Origin: Sphingobacterium prati
Lineage (GTDB): Bacteria > Bacteroidota > Bacteroidia > Sphingobacteriales > Sphingobacteriaceae
Length of the DNA stretch: 64,000 nt
Reading direction: 5' to 3'
Assembly: GCF_013167215.1 (NCBI RefSeq)
Contig: NZ_JABJWY010000034.1
Location: forward strand, 1,178,001-1,242,000
Shown: in pieces, positions 55,445 through 64,000 of the stretch
Layout: each line of letters starts with the position of its first letter
Position numbering within the stretch: position 1 is the first letter of the stretch
Translations under genes and position numbers: made by a program
The notes under the pieces: generated by a model
Told to the model about the DNA's origin: nothing
What the model saw: only the letters and a program-made list of their open reading frames with translations
Database searches by the model: none

Positions 55445-58018
55445 CTACTCCAGCCATACGGCACCAATGGATAAAGATAGCCCCTCCATCTGCTCGCCCG
55501 AAACGATCAGCTTTTCGATATCCATGCTGTCAAACTCAGCAGGAACAACCGGTTTAAAAAATCGTTCGAGAAAGGCGGGATAAGGCGCAGGCAACAAAGC
55601 TGTAGGCACAAGCTGCAGATCCGCTAGCTGGATCCGGACAGCTGTTTCTGCCGAATCAATCCTAATATCTTTCATATACGTATATCCCTTTTTTGTCACA
55701 AAACCAGCTTTGAGTGCAGCCCTTTGCCCCGTATGCTTCAACAAAATGCAAAGCTGTTTGGCAGCAGCCAGTCCCGCAGGCCTTCCCTGCGCCACTGCTT
55801 TAATATCCTTTACCCAAAAATATTGAGCTCCGGGATCCTTTGCCTGGAACGTATACGTCCAAACGGGGATCTGCCCCAAATCCTGCTGTTGCCGCACCGA
55901 AGTCATATGAGCCGTTTCGGGAATCGCAAAGCTTTCGAAAGAAGATTCCTTGTCAAGCGATTCGAACAACGGAATCCGGGCATGCTGTTCGTACAATCCA
56001 ACCGTCCAATACCGATTGACGCTATAATCCCAATCGAGCGGAGCACCGGCACGATTATCCGGGTAGGTCACTTGTTTTCCACCGACGAATACAGTAGCGG
56101 TATATCTCAATTCATTTCCCGATAGCCAGGATGCCGGTATTTCCGCTTCATACTGATCATGGTCTTTGGCAACCAGTTTGATGTAGGGATTATTGTCTTT
56201 CCAAAACGAGACCTGATCTGTCTGTAATAGGATCGAGTCAGGCTGTTGCTCATATACCAGGCGGAACTGCAATTTTGCCGAACGGCCTTTTTCCAATACT
56301 TCCGGTTGCTGATGGATCAAGATCGGCTGCTTCAGCGGCTCGGTTTTCGGCGCATGGTATTCGTCAAGACGGCCATTTTTCCACGTTGAAGACGCGGTCC
56401 AGTTCGTATGCAGCTGTACGTCCTTACCCTGTAAGAGATAGACCCCAGGCTGCGCCACAAAAGTCGTTGCATCTACGGCAATAGCCTTTGTGGCGTCATG
56501 CTGCCCCGAAAGCGGCCGTACTGTAAAGCGCTCGCCCAAATCAGGGATCCGGATAGCGATCTCTTGCGGCCGGTATAGGATATGCACGACCTCACGGTTG
56601 AGCGAGGGCTTGGCAAAGGGATCCGCAATTTTTTCGGCATCCGGCATCAGCTCCAAGCGCCATAGTCCATCTTCCAGACGATCCAGAAAATAAGCACCCG
56701 AGCCCGCGTAGTTTACGACAGGAGAAGATCCATGGCCAGCAATATGCCGTAGCTTTTCCGGCTGTACCGGCTTGACCCTGGTGTCATTGCTATAAAAAAA
56801 CTTGTGGGGCGTATTCATCAGCGAGAGATCCTGTTCGTAGCTGACCAGAAAATCCCCAAATGTTGTGTTTTGCGGATAGGGCGCAAATTTTTGGTTTCTT
56901 GGTATATGATAAGCCACCTCGGCAGCAATCATCGTACTGATCGCCTTTGCAGGAGTATAGGCCAAATTGAGATAATGTGTCTGATATTCGGTATTGTAGG
57001 CTGCGATGTCCATTGGATCGTAAGCAAACTGGGTGATCCATTGGAATCCAGCCGAACGGAAGGTACGGCTCATTGCAGGGTGCATATAGCTGTATAGATT
57101 ATCCGCAGGATCATATTCATAGACCGCCTTCGCTTTATTGGCAAAGCCCTTTAGGTTTGAAAATGGAATAGCATATTGATCGATATACGGCAGAAAATTC
57201 CCTTGACGTTGCCGCCCCGCCACCAGTCCTACAGGATACCATTGATAGGTGGTGCCCTGGATATCGGCGTTGAAGTAAGCGGAAACATGTTCCATGTTAT
57301 GGCTGACATTGTAAAATATCGGCTTTCTATTGCCGTTTTTCTTCATTGCTGCAACCATGCGCGCAATATAGGCCGAGGTGGTCTGTACAGCCCCCGTATG
57401 ACAAGGTTCATTATTGATTTCAAATCCGATGACATACGGATCCTCCAGATAGGACTGGCCAGTATAAGGGTTGACATGGCGCAGCAATTGTCCGATATAC
57501 CGCTCCTGAGCAGCAATAGCCTCGGGGTTGGCATGTACCTGGCATTTATCATAGTGGTAGGTGAATGCATCCGTATTTTCATTTCGTTCCGGATAACCAT
57601 TGCCAAAATTGGTCATGCCCGTAATCAGGATACGGATCCCTTTTTGCTGGAGTTTAAAAAATAAATAGTCCAGCAGGTCCAGGTGCTCATTACTGAGCAG
57701 ATTGCCATTTTTATCCGAGATTTCAACATCCCAGATATGGATGCGATAAGCATTATACCCCAACCGGGCAAAATGGTAAACATCACGGTCAATGGCCTGC
57801 TTATGGTCAATACCTTTTTCGCGCAGCGCGCGGTAAGCATGGGCAAAAGGGACGGTATAGTTGACACCATAAAAGGAAGCCTCCGCCTTGGAGTCAGACC
57901 AACGCATCACACCCTGAGGGTCGACAAACACCGTTGGCACCTTTTTGTTGACCTTAATCTGTGCATAGGATTTGATATACCCGAAAAGAGCAAAGCAGCA
58001 TAAAATAATTACACGCAT
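55445..58018 (-). CDS. Clan GH-A glycoside hydrolase, GH147/GH5-like, candidate beta-galactosidase
   Basis: An 857-residue exported enzyme (signal peptide ending SYAQ). The N-terminal ~400 residues form a GH-A TIM barrel (FYGVNYTVPFAHAYRAL, LGYNAYRIHIWDVEISD), with acid/base E204 in FEINNEPCHTG and a possible nucleophile Glu in AVYEYDPAD near residue 300. The remaining ~450 residues are beta-rich. The size, first-gene position and setting with GH53 and GH2 recall GH147 galactan exo-beta-galactosidases of Bacteroides, but GH5 or another GH-A family cannot be excluded by eye. It heads the operon under a TAGGTTTG promoter and a palindrome, just after the HTCS gene. Confidence 0.72.
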   Translation of the reverse strand: MRVIILCCFALFGYIKSYAQIKVNKKVPTVFVDPQGVMRWSDSKAEASFYGVNYTVPFAHAYRALREKGIDHKQAIDRDVYHFARLGYNAYRIHIWDVEISDKNGNLLSNEHLDLLDYLFFKLQQKGIRILITGMTNFGNGYPERNENTDAFTYHYDKCQVHANPEAIAAQERYIGQLLRHVNPYTGQSYLEDPYVIGFEINNEPCHTGAVQTTSAYIARMVAAMKKNGNRKPIFYNVSHNMEHVSAYFNADIQGTTYQWYPVGLVAGRQRQGNFLPYIDQYAIPFSNLKGFANKAKAVYEYDPADNLYSYMHPAMSRTFRSAGFQWITQFAYDPMDIAAYNTEYQTHYLNLAYTPAKAISTMIAAEVAYHIPRNQKFAPYPQNTTFGDFLVSYEQDLSLMNTPHKFFYSNDTRVKPVQPEKLRHIAGHGSSPVVNYAGSGAYFLDRLEDGLWRLELMPDAEKIADPFAKPSLNREVVHILYRPQEIAIRIPDLGERFTVRPLSGQHDATKAIAVDATTFVAQPGVYLLQGKDVQLHTNWTASSTWKNGRLDEYHAPKTEPLKQPILIHQQPEVLEKGRSAKLQFRLVYEQQPDSILLQTDQVSFWKDNNPYIKLVAKDHDQYEAEIPASWLSGNELRYTATVFVGGKQVTYPDNRAGAPLDWDYSVNRYWTVGLYEQHARIPLFESLDKESSFESFAIPETAHMTSVRQQQDLGQIPVWTYTFQAKDPGAQYFWVKDIKAVAQGRPAGLAAAKQLCILLKHTGQRAALKAGFVTKKGYTYMKDIRIDSAETAVRIQLADLQLVPTALLPAPYPAFLERFFKPVVPAEFDSMDIEKLIVSGEQMEGLSLSIGAVWLE

Positions 58019-58057
58019 GGATTGTATCGATTTATAATTTTCTGGTTATTACTATTG

Positions 58058-58065
58058 CAAACCTA
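58058..58065 (-). promoter_or_regulatory. Candidate -7 box of the galactan operon
   Basis: CAAACCTA on the plus strand reads TAGGTTTG (followed by C) on the minus strand, a very good Bacteroidota -7 box, about 40 bases before the GH-A hydrolase ATG. The -33 region has only TTT in place of TTG, as expected for a promoter needing an activator. Confidence 0.55.
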
Positions 58066-58131
58066 TCAATCGACACGATCTTTTAAAGCCACAAATCGGA
58101 CAAAGAACAACACAAATTAGACATTTTCGCT

Positions 58132-58146
58132 TGTCCAATTTGGACA
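58132..58146. promoter_or_regulatory. Palindrome upstream of the galactan operon, candidate operator
   Basis: TGTCCAA-T-TTGGACA is a perfect 7-bp inverted repeat around one central base. Its centre is about 74 bases upstream of the -7 box at 58058-58065 and it lies between the HTCS stop codon and the operon start. A related TCGGACAAAG sits at 58097-58106. Binding by the HTCS is inference; AraC domains more often use direct repeats. Confidence 0.45.
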
Positions 58147-58176
58147 CAAGACCAAAACAAACTAAATATCAACAAT

Positions 58177-61100
58177 TTACACAAAGCTATCCATATAAGT
58201 CTTTGGCGGCATGCCAAATTCCGACTGAAAGCATTTTGAGAAATATGAAGCATTGGAAAAACCGACCATATACATGACTTCAGCCACGGTAAACTTTTTT
58301 TGTTGCAGCAATAAGGCCGCTTTTTTGATGCGGATGCTGCGGATATATTCCACCGGCGTATAGCCTGTCAATTGTTTGATCTTGCGGTAAAGCTGTTTGG
58401 CGGCTACATCCGTCAGGGCACTGAGGCGTTGGACCGAAAATTCAGAATCATCAATATGCTCTTCGATGAGCTGTGTCACCTGCGCCAGGAATTTTTCATC
58501 TGGCGATTGCACGGCGAGGGGCTCTGCTGGTTTGCTGATTTCGTCGATACGCAATTGTGTTACAAGTTTTTCTTTTCTGTCCAACAGCTGGAGCAATTGG
58601 ATCCTGAGGATTTCCAAATCAAAAGGTTTGGTCATATAGGCATCTATTCCGGCCGTCACCCATTCGCGCTGGATCAGATCATCATGCTGTGCGGTCAGCA
58701 GAACGATCGGTACTGTTGCAGTCGCTGTATTTTGGCGAAGCTTTCTGACCATTTCAATTCCACCCATATTGGGCATCATGGCATCCGTGATGACAATATC
58801 AGGCATAAAGGTATGTCCATCGATCAAATGCAGCGCCTGACGGCCGTCCCCCACAATGCTACAATCATAAGTAGTTTGTAAAGCCTTTACCAAGAAATCA
58901 GCAAGTTCAGCATTATCCTCGACGATCAGCAGTTTACGTTTGTCGCCCCGATCAGGATTTCCCGTATCTGCCTTGGGATTATCCTCACTGTCCGTATCGT
59001 CTATGCGCGCCAATTTCAAGTGAAGTGTCACTTTGGTGCCCTCCTGATTACTTGCAATCCCGATGTTCCAGCCCAACTGATCACAATAGCTTTTGACCAA
59101 GAAAAGACCGACCCCAGTCCCCTGCACCCCGCTCACCTCTTTTAAGGAAGAGCGGTAGAATTTGCTAAAAACATAAGGCAGCTCATCCGCAGCGATACCA
59201 ATTCCGGTATCCGCCACGACTAGTTGTATCCCGGTATCCATTTTCTGCAGGGAAACATCCACCCTTCCATTCGGCCGGTTGTATTTGCAGGCATTTGCGA
59301 GCAGGTTATTGACGATTGATCCCAGTTTGGCAACATCCGTTTGTACAAAAAAACTTTCCAAATCACTATCAAAGCGAATGGAGAGGGTATTATACTCAGG
59401 GAGCTGCTGCCAGTCTTCGGTGATCTGCCTGACATAAGGCACGAGGTCAATCTGTGAGGTAAGCAGTCCCTGCAGCGGTGTTTCCTGCTGCTCCACCCGA
59501 TCAAAGGTCATGAGTTCCTGAATCAGGTGACTGATTTTTAAGGCATTTCGGTGCACGCCATCCAGCTGTTTCTTTTTATCGCTGTTTTTTGTCTGCCGCA
59601 TCAGTTGGCTCACGGGCGCCAGGATTAAGCTCAATGGTGTTTTTAGCTCATGCGATATGGCTGCCAGAAAGTCCATTTTCATCTTTGTTAGCTCGAGCAC
59701 CTTCCGTCGCTCCCGCCGCTCCCATTTCAAGGTATTGCGCACCCGGAAAAAATTGACGATCCAAAACAACAAACAGCCAGCGATCAGTACATACACACCT
59801 TTGGCCCAATATGAGGCATACCAAGGATAGCGAATCTGGATATGATAGGTATAGATTTCAGAAACAACATGGCCAGCAATATCCACTTTGGCCAATTGCA
59901 GATCATAGCTGCCTGAATTTAAGTTGGATAGCAGCACCTTATTATCGCCACGTTCCATAGGGATCCATGTTTCGTTTTGACCTTTAAAGGCGTAGGCCAG
60001 GCGATAGCCAAGATGATTCCCATAGTCCAAATCCGAAAATTCAAGCCTAAGGTTGTTCTGATCGTGATCCAACGTAATTTCATTCCGATAACGCAATCCA
60101 TAGCCATAATTGCCAAACAGCTCGTTGTTGATATACATTGCGGTAAGTACGATCTTTTTTGATCGGTCCGTACCCGCAAGCTCCTTTTGCGCAGGCAGTA
60201 ACACCACTTCATCAATTCCCCCGAGCACCACCTCAGCCCGTTCGGCATCGTAATACATGGATGAAATCCGCTGTCCATAGCGTAGTAGTTCGGCTTTGAG
60301 GCTTCGCTTATTGATCTGCCAGACCCCAGCGTTCGTCGCCACCCAAATATCATCATCCACTTCGACCATGGCCGTGACCTCACCCCTACCGACAGGATCA
60401 AAGCGAATCCGTTTATTTTTCCCATCTGCGCTGATCTGTCTTAGCTCACCGTGTTCGCCTACCCATAGGGTATGCTGTTTATCTTTCAGCATAAAGGTCG
60501 CCTGCGCAAACGAATGCCCGGCACTATCTTTCAACTCGCTTATCTTGCCGGTGACCCTATCGATGCTACTGATACCCTTATTATAAAATAAGGCCAACAT
60601 CTTGCCCCGGCCATTGTCGACGATCTGGTTGGCAAAGTCTTCCAAAAGCCCATCCGCTTTGCTAAAATTTTTGCCAGCGGTGATTGGTCCCTTTGTTTCC
60701 AATAGCGTATTTCGGTTGACGACAAATATCCCACCCATATAAGAGGCAATCCACAGATTCTCCGCTTCATCCTCCAGGATATCGTACGCCCACTTTGCAT
60801 TTCTCCGCCCACTGGCATCCACAATCGTAAAATTTCTGAATTGCTGGCTATGGACATCAAAAACATTCACTCCACCGTCAGAAGCAATCCACACCAAACC
60901 GCTATGATCCTCATAGATATCCCGTATACGGTTATGTGCCAGACGATAGTCCTTGGCATCCATGCGATACCAAAAGCTTTCCGAAGTGCGGTCGCCCAAT
61001 CCATGGATACGGATCAAGCCATTATCTCCGCCCAGCCAGTACCAGCCCTTGCGGTCCTTTGAAATTTTGTAAAAACGGTTGCCGTCGCTGCTAGACGTCA

Positions 61101-62100
61101 ATTGGTAGATGGGTAATATTTTTTCCACCTTGCGGTTTGACCATAAGGAAAAGCCGAGATCGGTACCCAGCCATATATTTTCCGATCGGTCTTTGAAGAT
61201 ACTCCATACAATATTGTTGGCCAGTGAATTTCTATTGCGCGAATCATGTTTGATCCGACTGACCAACTGCTTATCCAGCTGATAGCTAAAAAGCCCATCA
61301 TCCGTCCCCACGAGCAGGGTATTTTTGTCCTTGGAGGTCATCGCCTTGATCGGATGATTTTGCAGCACCGGGGTCTTTTGGAGCGTACGGGTGCTATTTT
61401 TATACAGGTACAGGCCGTATTCCGTACCGATAAAGGTTTTGGCAGATTCCTTGATGGTAAATATTGAATTCACAAATTGATTACTCCCCTGTCTATAATC
61501 AGGCAGTTCCAACGGTAAAACCTCTTTTTGGGCAGGGTTCAATTCAAAGAGCCCATTATACGTACCGATCAAAAGTCTATCCCCCACCTGATCGAGCGCG
61601 TATACAGCAGTTTTGATCTTATTTTTAGGGTTAGATTTGCCATAATCCACGAGCTGACGCGTCGCGATATCATAGCAGTATAAACCGGAGATGGCCCCGA
61701 TCCACAATTTATCGCCTACGCGGAGTAAAGCCCTGACATCCGAAGGCCCACCCGCCGGAAAAGACTCAAAGCGATCTTCCTGGTAATTGTAGAGCAATAC
61801 ACCTTGTCCGGTACCCAGCGCAAAGCGCTTGCCGTCTATCAGCGCAATGCAGTAGACAAAGGTCTGAAAAGGAGATTTGGCCCCTGTGAGCGCCTGTAAA
61901 GAATAACCATCGTAATTAAAAAGTCCATTGTTGCTGCCCAGCCAGAGCATTCCCAAACTATCCTGCGCAAAGGAATGCACCGTATTTGCATTCGTCCCCA
62001 ACGAAATATTCCGAAAAGAAGGGTGATCCAGTGATTGCCCGAGGAGGGAACTACTGATCAACGAACTGACAAATAAACAATAGAAATAAAAAGAATGCAT
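58177..62100 (-). CDS. Hybrid two-component system sensor/regulator (HTCS), probably galactan-responsive
   Basis: A 1307-residue HTCS. A signal peptide (ending LGQS) is followed by a periplasmic propeller of two-component-regulator repeats (about residues 25-660), a Y_Y_Y domain (about 680-755) and a membrane helix (about 762-785). HisKA has H817 in AAISHELKTPLS; the ATPase has N box near 933 and DTGIGIA near 967; the receiver (about 1050-1165) has D1106 in IVITDAMMPNMGG; and the protein ends in an AraC helix-turn-helix (about 1205-1305). All phosphotransfer residues are present. It lies directly upstream of the galactan operon on the same strand and probably senses galacto-oligosaccharides. 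Its own promoter is visible. Confidence 0.95.
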   Translation of the reverse strand: MHSFYFYCLFVSSLISSSLLGQSLDHPSFRNISLGTNANTVHSFAQDSLGMLWLGSNNGLFNYDGYSLQALTGAKSPFQTFVYCIALIDGKRFALGTGQGVLLYNYQEDRFESFPAGGPSDVRALLRVGDKLWIGAISGLYCYDIATRQLVDYGKSNPKNKIKTAVYALDQVGDRLLIGTYNGLFELNPAQKEVLPLELPDYRQGSNQFVNSIFTIKESAKTFIGTEYGLYLYKNSTRTLQKTPVLQNHPIKAMTSKDKNTLLVGTDDGLFSYQLDKQLVSRIKHDSRNRNSLANNIVWSIFKDRSENIWLGTDLGFSLWSNRKVEKILPIYQLTSSSDGNRFYKISKDRKGWYWLGGDNGLIRIHGLGDRTSESFWYRMDAKDYRLAHNRIRDIYEDHSGLVWIASDGGVNVFDVHSQQFRNFTIVDASGRRNAKWAYDILEDEAENLWIASYMGGIFVVNRNTLLETKGPITAGKNFSKADGLLEDFANQIVDNGRGKMLALFYNKGISSIDRVTGKISELKDSAGHSFAQATFMLKDKQHTLWVGEHGELRQISADGKNKRIRFDPVGRGEVTAMVEVDDDIWVATNAGVWQINKRSLKAELLRYGQRISSMYYDAERAEVVLGGIDEVVLLPAQKELAGTDRSKKIVLTAMYINNELFGNYGYGLRYRNEITLDHDQNNLRLEFSDLDYGNHLGYRLAYAFKGQNETWIPMERGDNKVLLSNLNSGSYDLQLAKVDIAGHVVSEIYTYHIQIRYPWYASYWAKGVYVLIAGCLLFWIVNFFRVRNTLKWERRERRKVLELTKMKMDFLAAISHELKTPLSLILAPVSQLMRQTKNSDKKKQLDGVHRNALKISHLIQELMTFDRVEQQETPLQGLLTSQIDLVPYVRQITEDWQQLPEYNTLSIRFDSDLESFFVQTDVAKLGSIVNNLLANACKYNRPNGRVDVSLQKMDTGIQLVVADTGIGIAADELPYVFSKFYRSSLKEVSGVQGTGVGLFLVKSYCDQLGWNIGIASNQEGTKVTLHLKLARIDDTDSEDNPKADTGNPDRGDKRKLLIVEDNAELADFLVKALQTTYDCSIVGDGRQALHLIDGHTFMPDIVITDAMMPNMGGIEMVRKLRQNTATATVPIVLLTAQHDDLIQREWVTAGIDAYMTKPFDLEILRIQLLQLLDRKEKLVTQLRIDEISKPAEPLAVQSPDEKFLAQVTQLIEEHIDDSEFSVQRLSALTDVAAKQLYRKIKQLTGYTPVEYIRSIRIKKAALLLQQKKFTVAEVMYMVGFSNASYFSKCFQSEFGMPPKTYMDSFV

Positions 62101-62118
62101 GGTATACGTGCTATACTA

Positions 62119-62148
62119 CAAACTTACTTAATTCCCCATCGTTTTCAA
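62119..62148 (-). promoter_or_regulatory. Promoter of the galactan HTCS gene
   Basis: On the minus strand, TTG (62146-62148) is followed after 19 bases by TAAGTTTG (62119-62126), a match to both the -33 and -7 elements of Bacteroidota promoters at the usual spacing. Transcription would begin roughly 15 bases before the ATG at 62100. It is the best promoter in the window and fits a constitutively made sensor. Confidence 0.65.
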
Positions 62149-62234
62149 CTATTTCCTACATTTCCGCCGCAATAAGATTATCCGCGGCACAGTATAACCT
62201 GCCTTCCACTTCGTTTTCCAAGAAATCAAGGACC

Positions 62235-63698
62235 CTATTTCTCTGCCAACCCACGCATCCAGGTATTGAAATCTGCATCCGAAGGAATTTCAAGCTTCTT
62301 GCGCAATCTATTTTTGCGGACTTGGACAGCCCTGACCGTCACAAAGGTATATTCTGCAATGTTCTTTGTGGAGAAATTAAGAAAAGCCATCGCACAAAAC
62401 TCCAGCTCTGTCGTTCTGATATTGGGATCCAGCGTTTTCAAGGATTGGATAAACTGCGGATAAAGTTCAGCAAATAATGTCAGGAACTCCGGGTTATTAC
62501 TTTTGGCCAGGTCGATCAGGTTATTGAATTTGTTTTCGCCGATCTGCTCCGTCAGCTCCCTGTTGATAGTTTCGGTTTCCTGCAGTGCCTCTTCCTTTTG
62601 TCCCAGCAGCTTGCGGTTGTGCCTTACACGCCATACAAAAAATGCAACGGCAATAATAAGTACTATCAGGATGACTATTGAAATCCTAACAGATTTTGAT
62701 ACCTTGGTAGCAGATTCCTCGTCTTTTAATTTTAAAATCTGATTGAGCACCTGGTCGACGACCTGTCTATTTTCCCTTTCCAAAGAATCATTGAGCCGGC
62801 TAAAGGCCATTTCGTATTCATCGGCTTTAGCTTTGTCTAAGTTGCCTTCTCGATAACAATCAGCTAACTGCCTATAGGAATTTTTAATTCCATTTCTGAT
62901 ACCGATCTTTCTTTTATTTGCTAGACTCTTTTCATAAAAAACCGCTGCTTGTTTATAATTTCCTTTCGCTAGTTCCAAATTCCCAAAAAGTTGCATTGTA
63001 TTAAATAATACGGGAATTTTATATTTTTCCACAAGAGCTATGGCTTTATCGAGGTAGCGCTGCGCATTCGAGAAATCATGTTTGTTAACATATAACTGTC
63101 CCAAATTATCGTAAACGATCAAATAACGCATTGGTTCCTTTCCTTCATCAAAACCTCGCAAGTTTTCCAATTGAAGAAGGCTATATTTTTCCACCGAGTC
63201 GAGTTGGTTCAAATGATCGAAAACAACACTTAAATTTTCATAGGTAAACTGATAGGATAGTTTTTGTTTGAGGCCCGTTAGATTCTTGATTAAGCCCAAC
63301 TGTAAACGAAATTCCCGTACGGCTTGCTGATACAAGTTCAGCCCGCCGTAAGCTCTTCCCAACACCCGATGTACTTCGGATTGCATAAGTATTTTCTCCT
63401 TATAATGGTTCGTATGCTTAATAAGTTCAAGATGCTTGAGTCCCTCTTTGAAAAGCCCCAGATTCACAAGCCCTTCTGCTATATAAAAGCGCGACTTAGC
63501 CTTTCCGTCATCATAGTTAGCTGCGTTAGATAAATTAAGCGCTTCTATTGCAGTTTCCAGATGCGGTAACAATTGGCCTGCATCAATTAATTCTTTTGTT
63601 TTTTTCAAAAGTGAATCAACCTCTTGCTTTTTGCCATCGTTAGCAAATGTTTTAAGCGTCAGCAGACATAAAATAAATAATAAAAATTGTCTTTTCAT
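62235..63698 (-). CDS. TPR-containing membrane regulator with C-terminal LuxR-like HTH
   Basis: A 487-residue protein. A signal peptide (LLFILCLLTLKTFAN) is followed by about 300 residues of tetratricopeptide repeats (for example YDNLGQLYVNKHDFSNAQRY), a membrane helix (about residues 335-357, ISIVILIVLIIAVAFFVWRV), a coiled coil rich in Glu (about 360-395) and a C-terminal helix-turn-helix (TTELEFCAMAFLNFSTKNIA, then TVRAVQVRKNRLRKKL). This layout is common in Bacteroidota as a one-protein membrane-bound regulator. It ends 134 bases before the galactan HTCS gene on the same strand. The signal and target genes are unknown. Confidence 0.88.
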   Translation of the reverse strand: MKRQFLLFILCLLTLKTFANDGKKQEVDSLLKKTKELIDAGQLLPHLETAIEALNLSNAANYDDGKAKSRFYIAEGLVNLGLFKEGLKHLELIKHTNHYKEKILMQSEVHRVLGRAYGGLNLYQQAVREFRLQLGLIKNLTGLKQKLSYQFTYENLSVVFDHLNQLDSVEKYSLLQLENLRGFDEGKEPMRYLIVYDNLGQLYVNKHDFSNAQRYLDKAIALVEKYKIPVLFNTMQLFGNLELAKGNYKQAAVFYEKSLANKRKIGIRNGIKNSYRQLADCYREGNLDKAKADEYEMAFSRLNDSLERENRQVVDQVLNQILKLKDEESATKVSKSVRISIVILIVLIIAVAFFVWRVRHNRKLLGQKEEALQETETINRELTEQIGENKFNNLIDLAKSNNPEFLTLFAELYPQFIQSLKTLDPNIRTTELEFCAMAFLNFSTKNIAEYTFVTVRAVQVRKNRLRKKLEIPSDADFNTWMRGLAEK

Positions 63699-64000
63699 CG
63701 GGTTATTAGGTTATCATTAATTTAAAGGTAGATATCACTAGCACTAAGGCACGAAAATAGCGTTTTTTTCTCAAACAATATTATCGTTTTTCAATAATAC
63801 GAGGGGGGTAATTTTCGCTGATTTTTGTTCCTAATCATATGAATTGAAATATGGAAATCACCACATTCAAATGCCATACAAAATTGTCGTTTAATCACTT
63901 AAATATCAAACTCAGCGATATCACATATTTATCACAAATCTATCTCATTTTTTCTACATAGGATAATAAACCACATCACTTTCTGTCGGGAGATCAATTC
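63699..64000. other. AT-rich intergenic end of the window
   Basis: 302 bases upstream of the TPR regulator without a convincing gene. CAAATCTA near 63935 reads TAGATTTG on the minus strand and could be a -7 box with a leader of over 200 bases, without a clear -33. A small inverted repeat TATTAT/ATAATA lies near 63780-63800. No repeat, RNA gene or mobile-element end was recognised. Confidence 0.4.

Noticed and set aside
1..64000. Mobile elements, CRISPR arrays, phage genes, rRNA or tRNA genes
   Set aside because: I saw no transposase, integrase, terminal inverted repeats, regularly spaced repeats or cloverleaf-like sequence on either strand; absence is by eye and not by a dedicated search.

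Overview
This window reads as a chromosome segment of a Bacteroidota bacterium, most likely of the family Sphingobacteriaceae (Sphingobacterium or Pedobacter-like). The evidence is three SusC/SusD pairs, two hybrid two-component systems, FecR/ECF-sigma modules, TlpA-type thioredoxins, promoter -7 boxes of the form TAnnTTTG and little use of Shine-Dalgarno sequences. The placement is inference from gene content; there is no rRNA or other marker gene. I see no tRNA, rRNA, CRISPR array, insertion sequence or prophage.

Layout. (1) 1-10.0 kb, glucuronoxylan: a minus-strand operon GH115 alpha-glucuronidase, GPH sugar symporter, GH10 xylanase and GH43 (cut by the left edge), facing a plus-strand hybrid two-component sensor (HTCS). 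(2) 10.2-15.8 kb: an orphan LuxR-type response regulator, then a PchR-like AraC regulator divergent from a TonB siderophore receptor plus a PepSY membrane protein. (3) 15.9-23.1 kb: a minus-strand RND efflux operon (adaptor, pump, outer-membrane channel) ending in a TetR-like and an AraC regulator. (4) 23.4-34.7 kb, locus A: an ECF sigma factor divergent from FecR, SusC, SusD, TlpA thioredoxin, alpha/beta hydrolase and a two-lobed aspartic protease-like protein. (5) 35.1-45.8 kb, locus B: ECF sigma, FecR, SusC, SusD and three tandem DUF4369-TlpA thioredoxins. (6) 46.0-62.1 kb, galactan: HTCS, a GH-A clan hydrolase (GH147/GH5-like), SusC, SusD, SusE, GH53 endo-galactanase and GH2 beta-galactosidase, all minus strand. 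(7) 62.2-63.7 kb: a TPR/membrane/HTH regulator.

How it works together. The xylan and galactan loci are carbohydrate-utilisation units, each with its own HTCS, which would bind a released oligosaccharide in the periplasm and act directly on DNA through an AraC domain. Loci A and B use the other control style: their SusC proteins carry an N-terminal STN signalling domain, matching their FecR anti-sigma and ECF sigma partners. The galactan SusC lacks STN and is paired with an HTCS. The substrate of loci A and B is not evident. Their repeated pairing of a SusCD transporter with CxxC thioredoxins, and in locus A with a hydrolase and a protease-like protein, makes them the best candidates here for undescribed biology.

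Most of the window is ordinary accessory-metabolism DNA for this group; coding assignments are firm, and regulatory-site calls are pattern-based and tentative.
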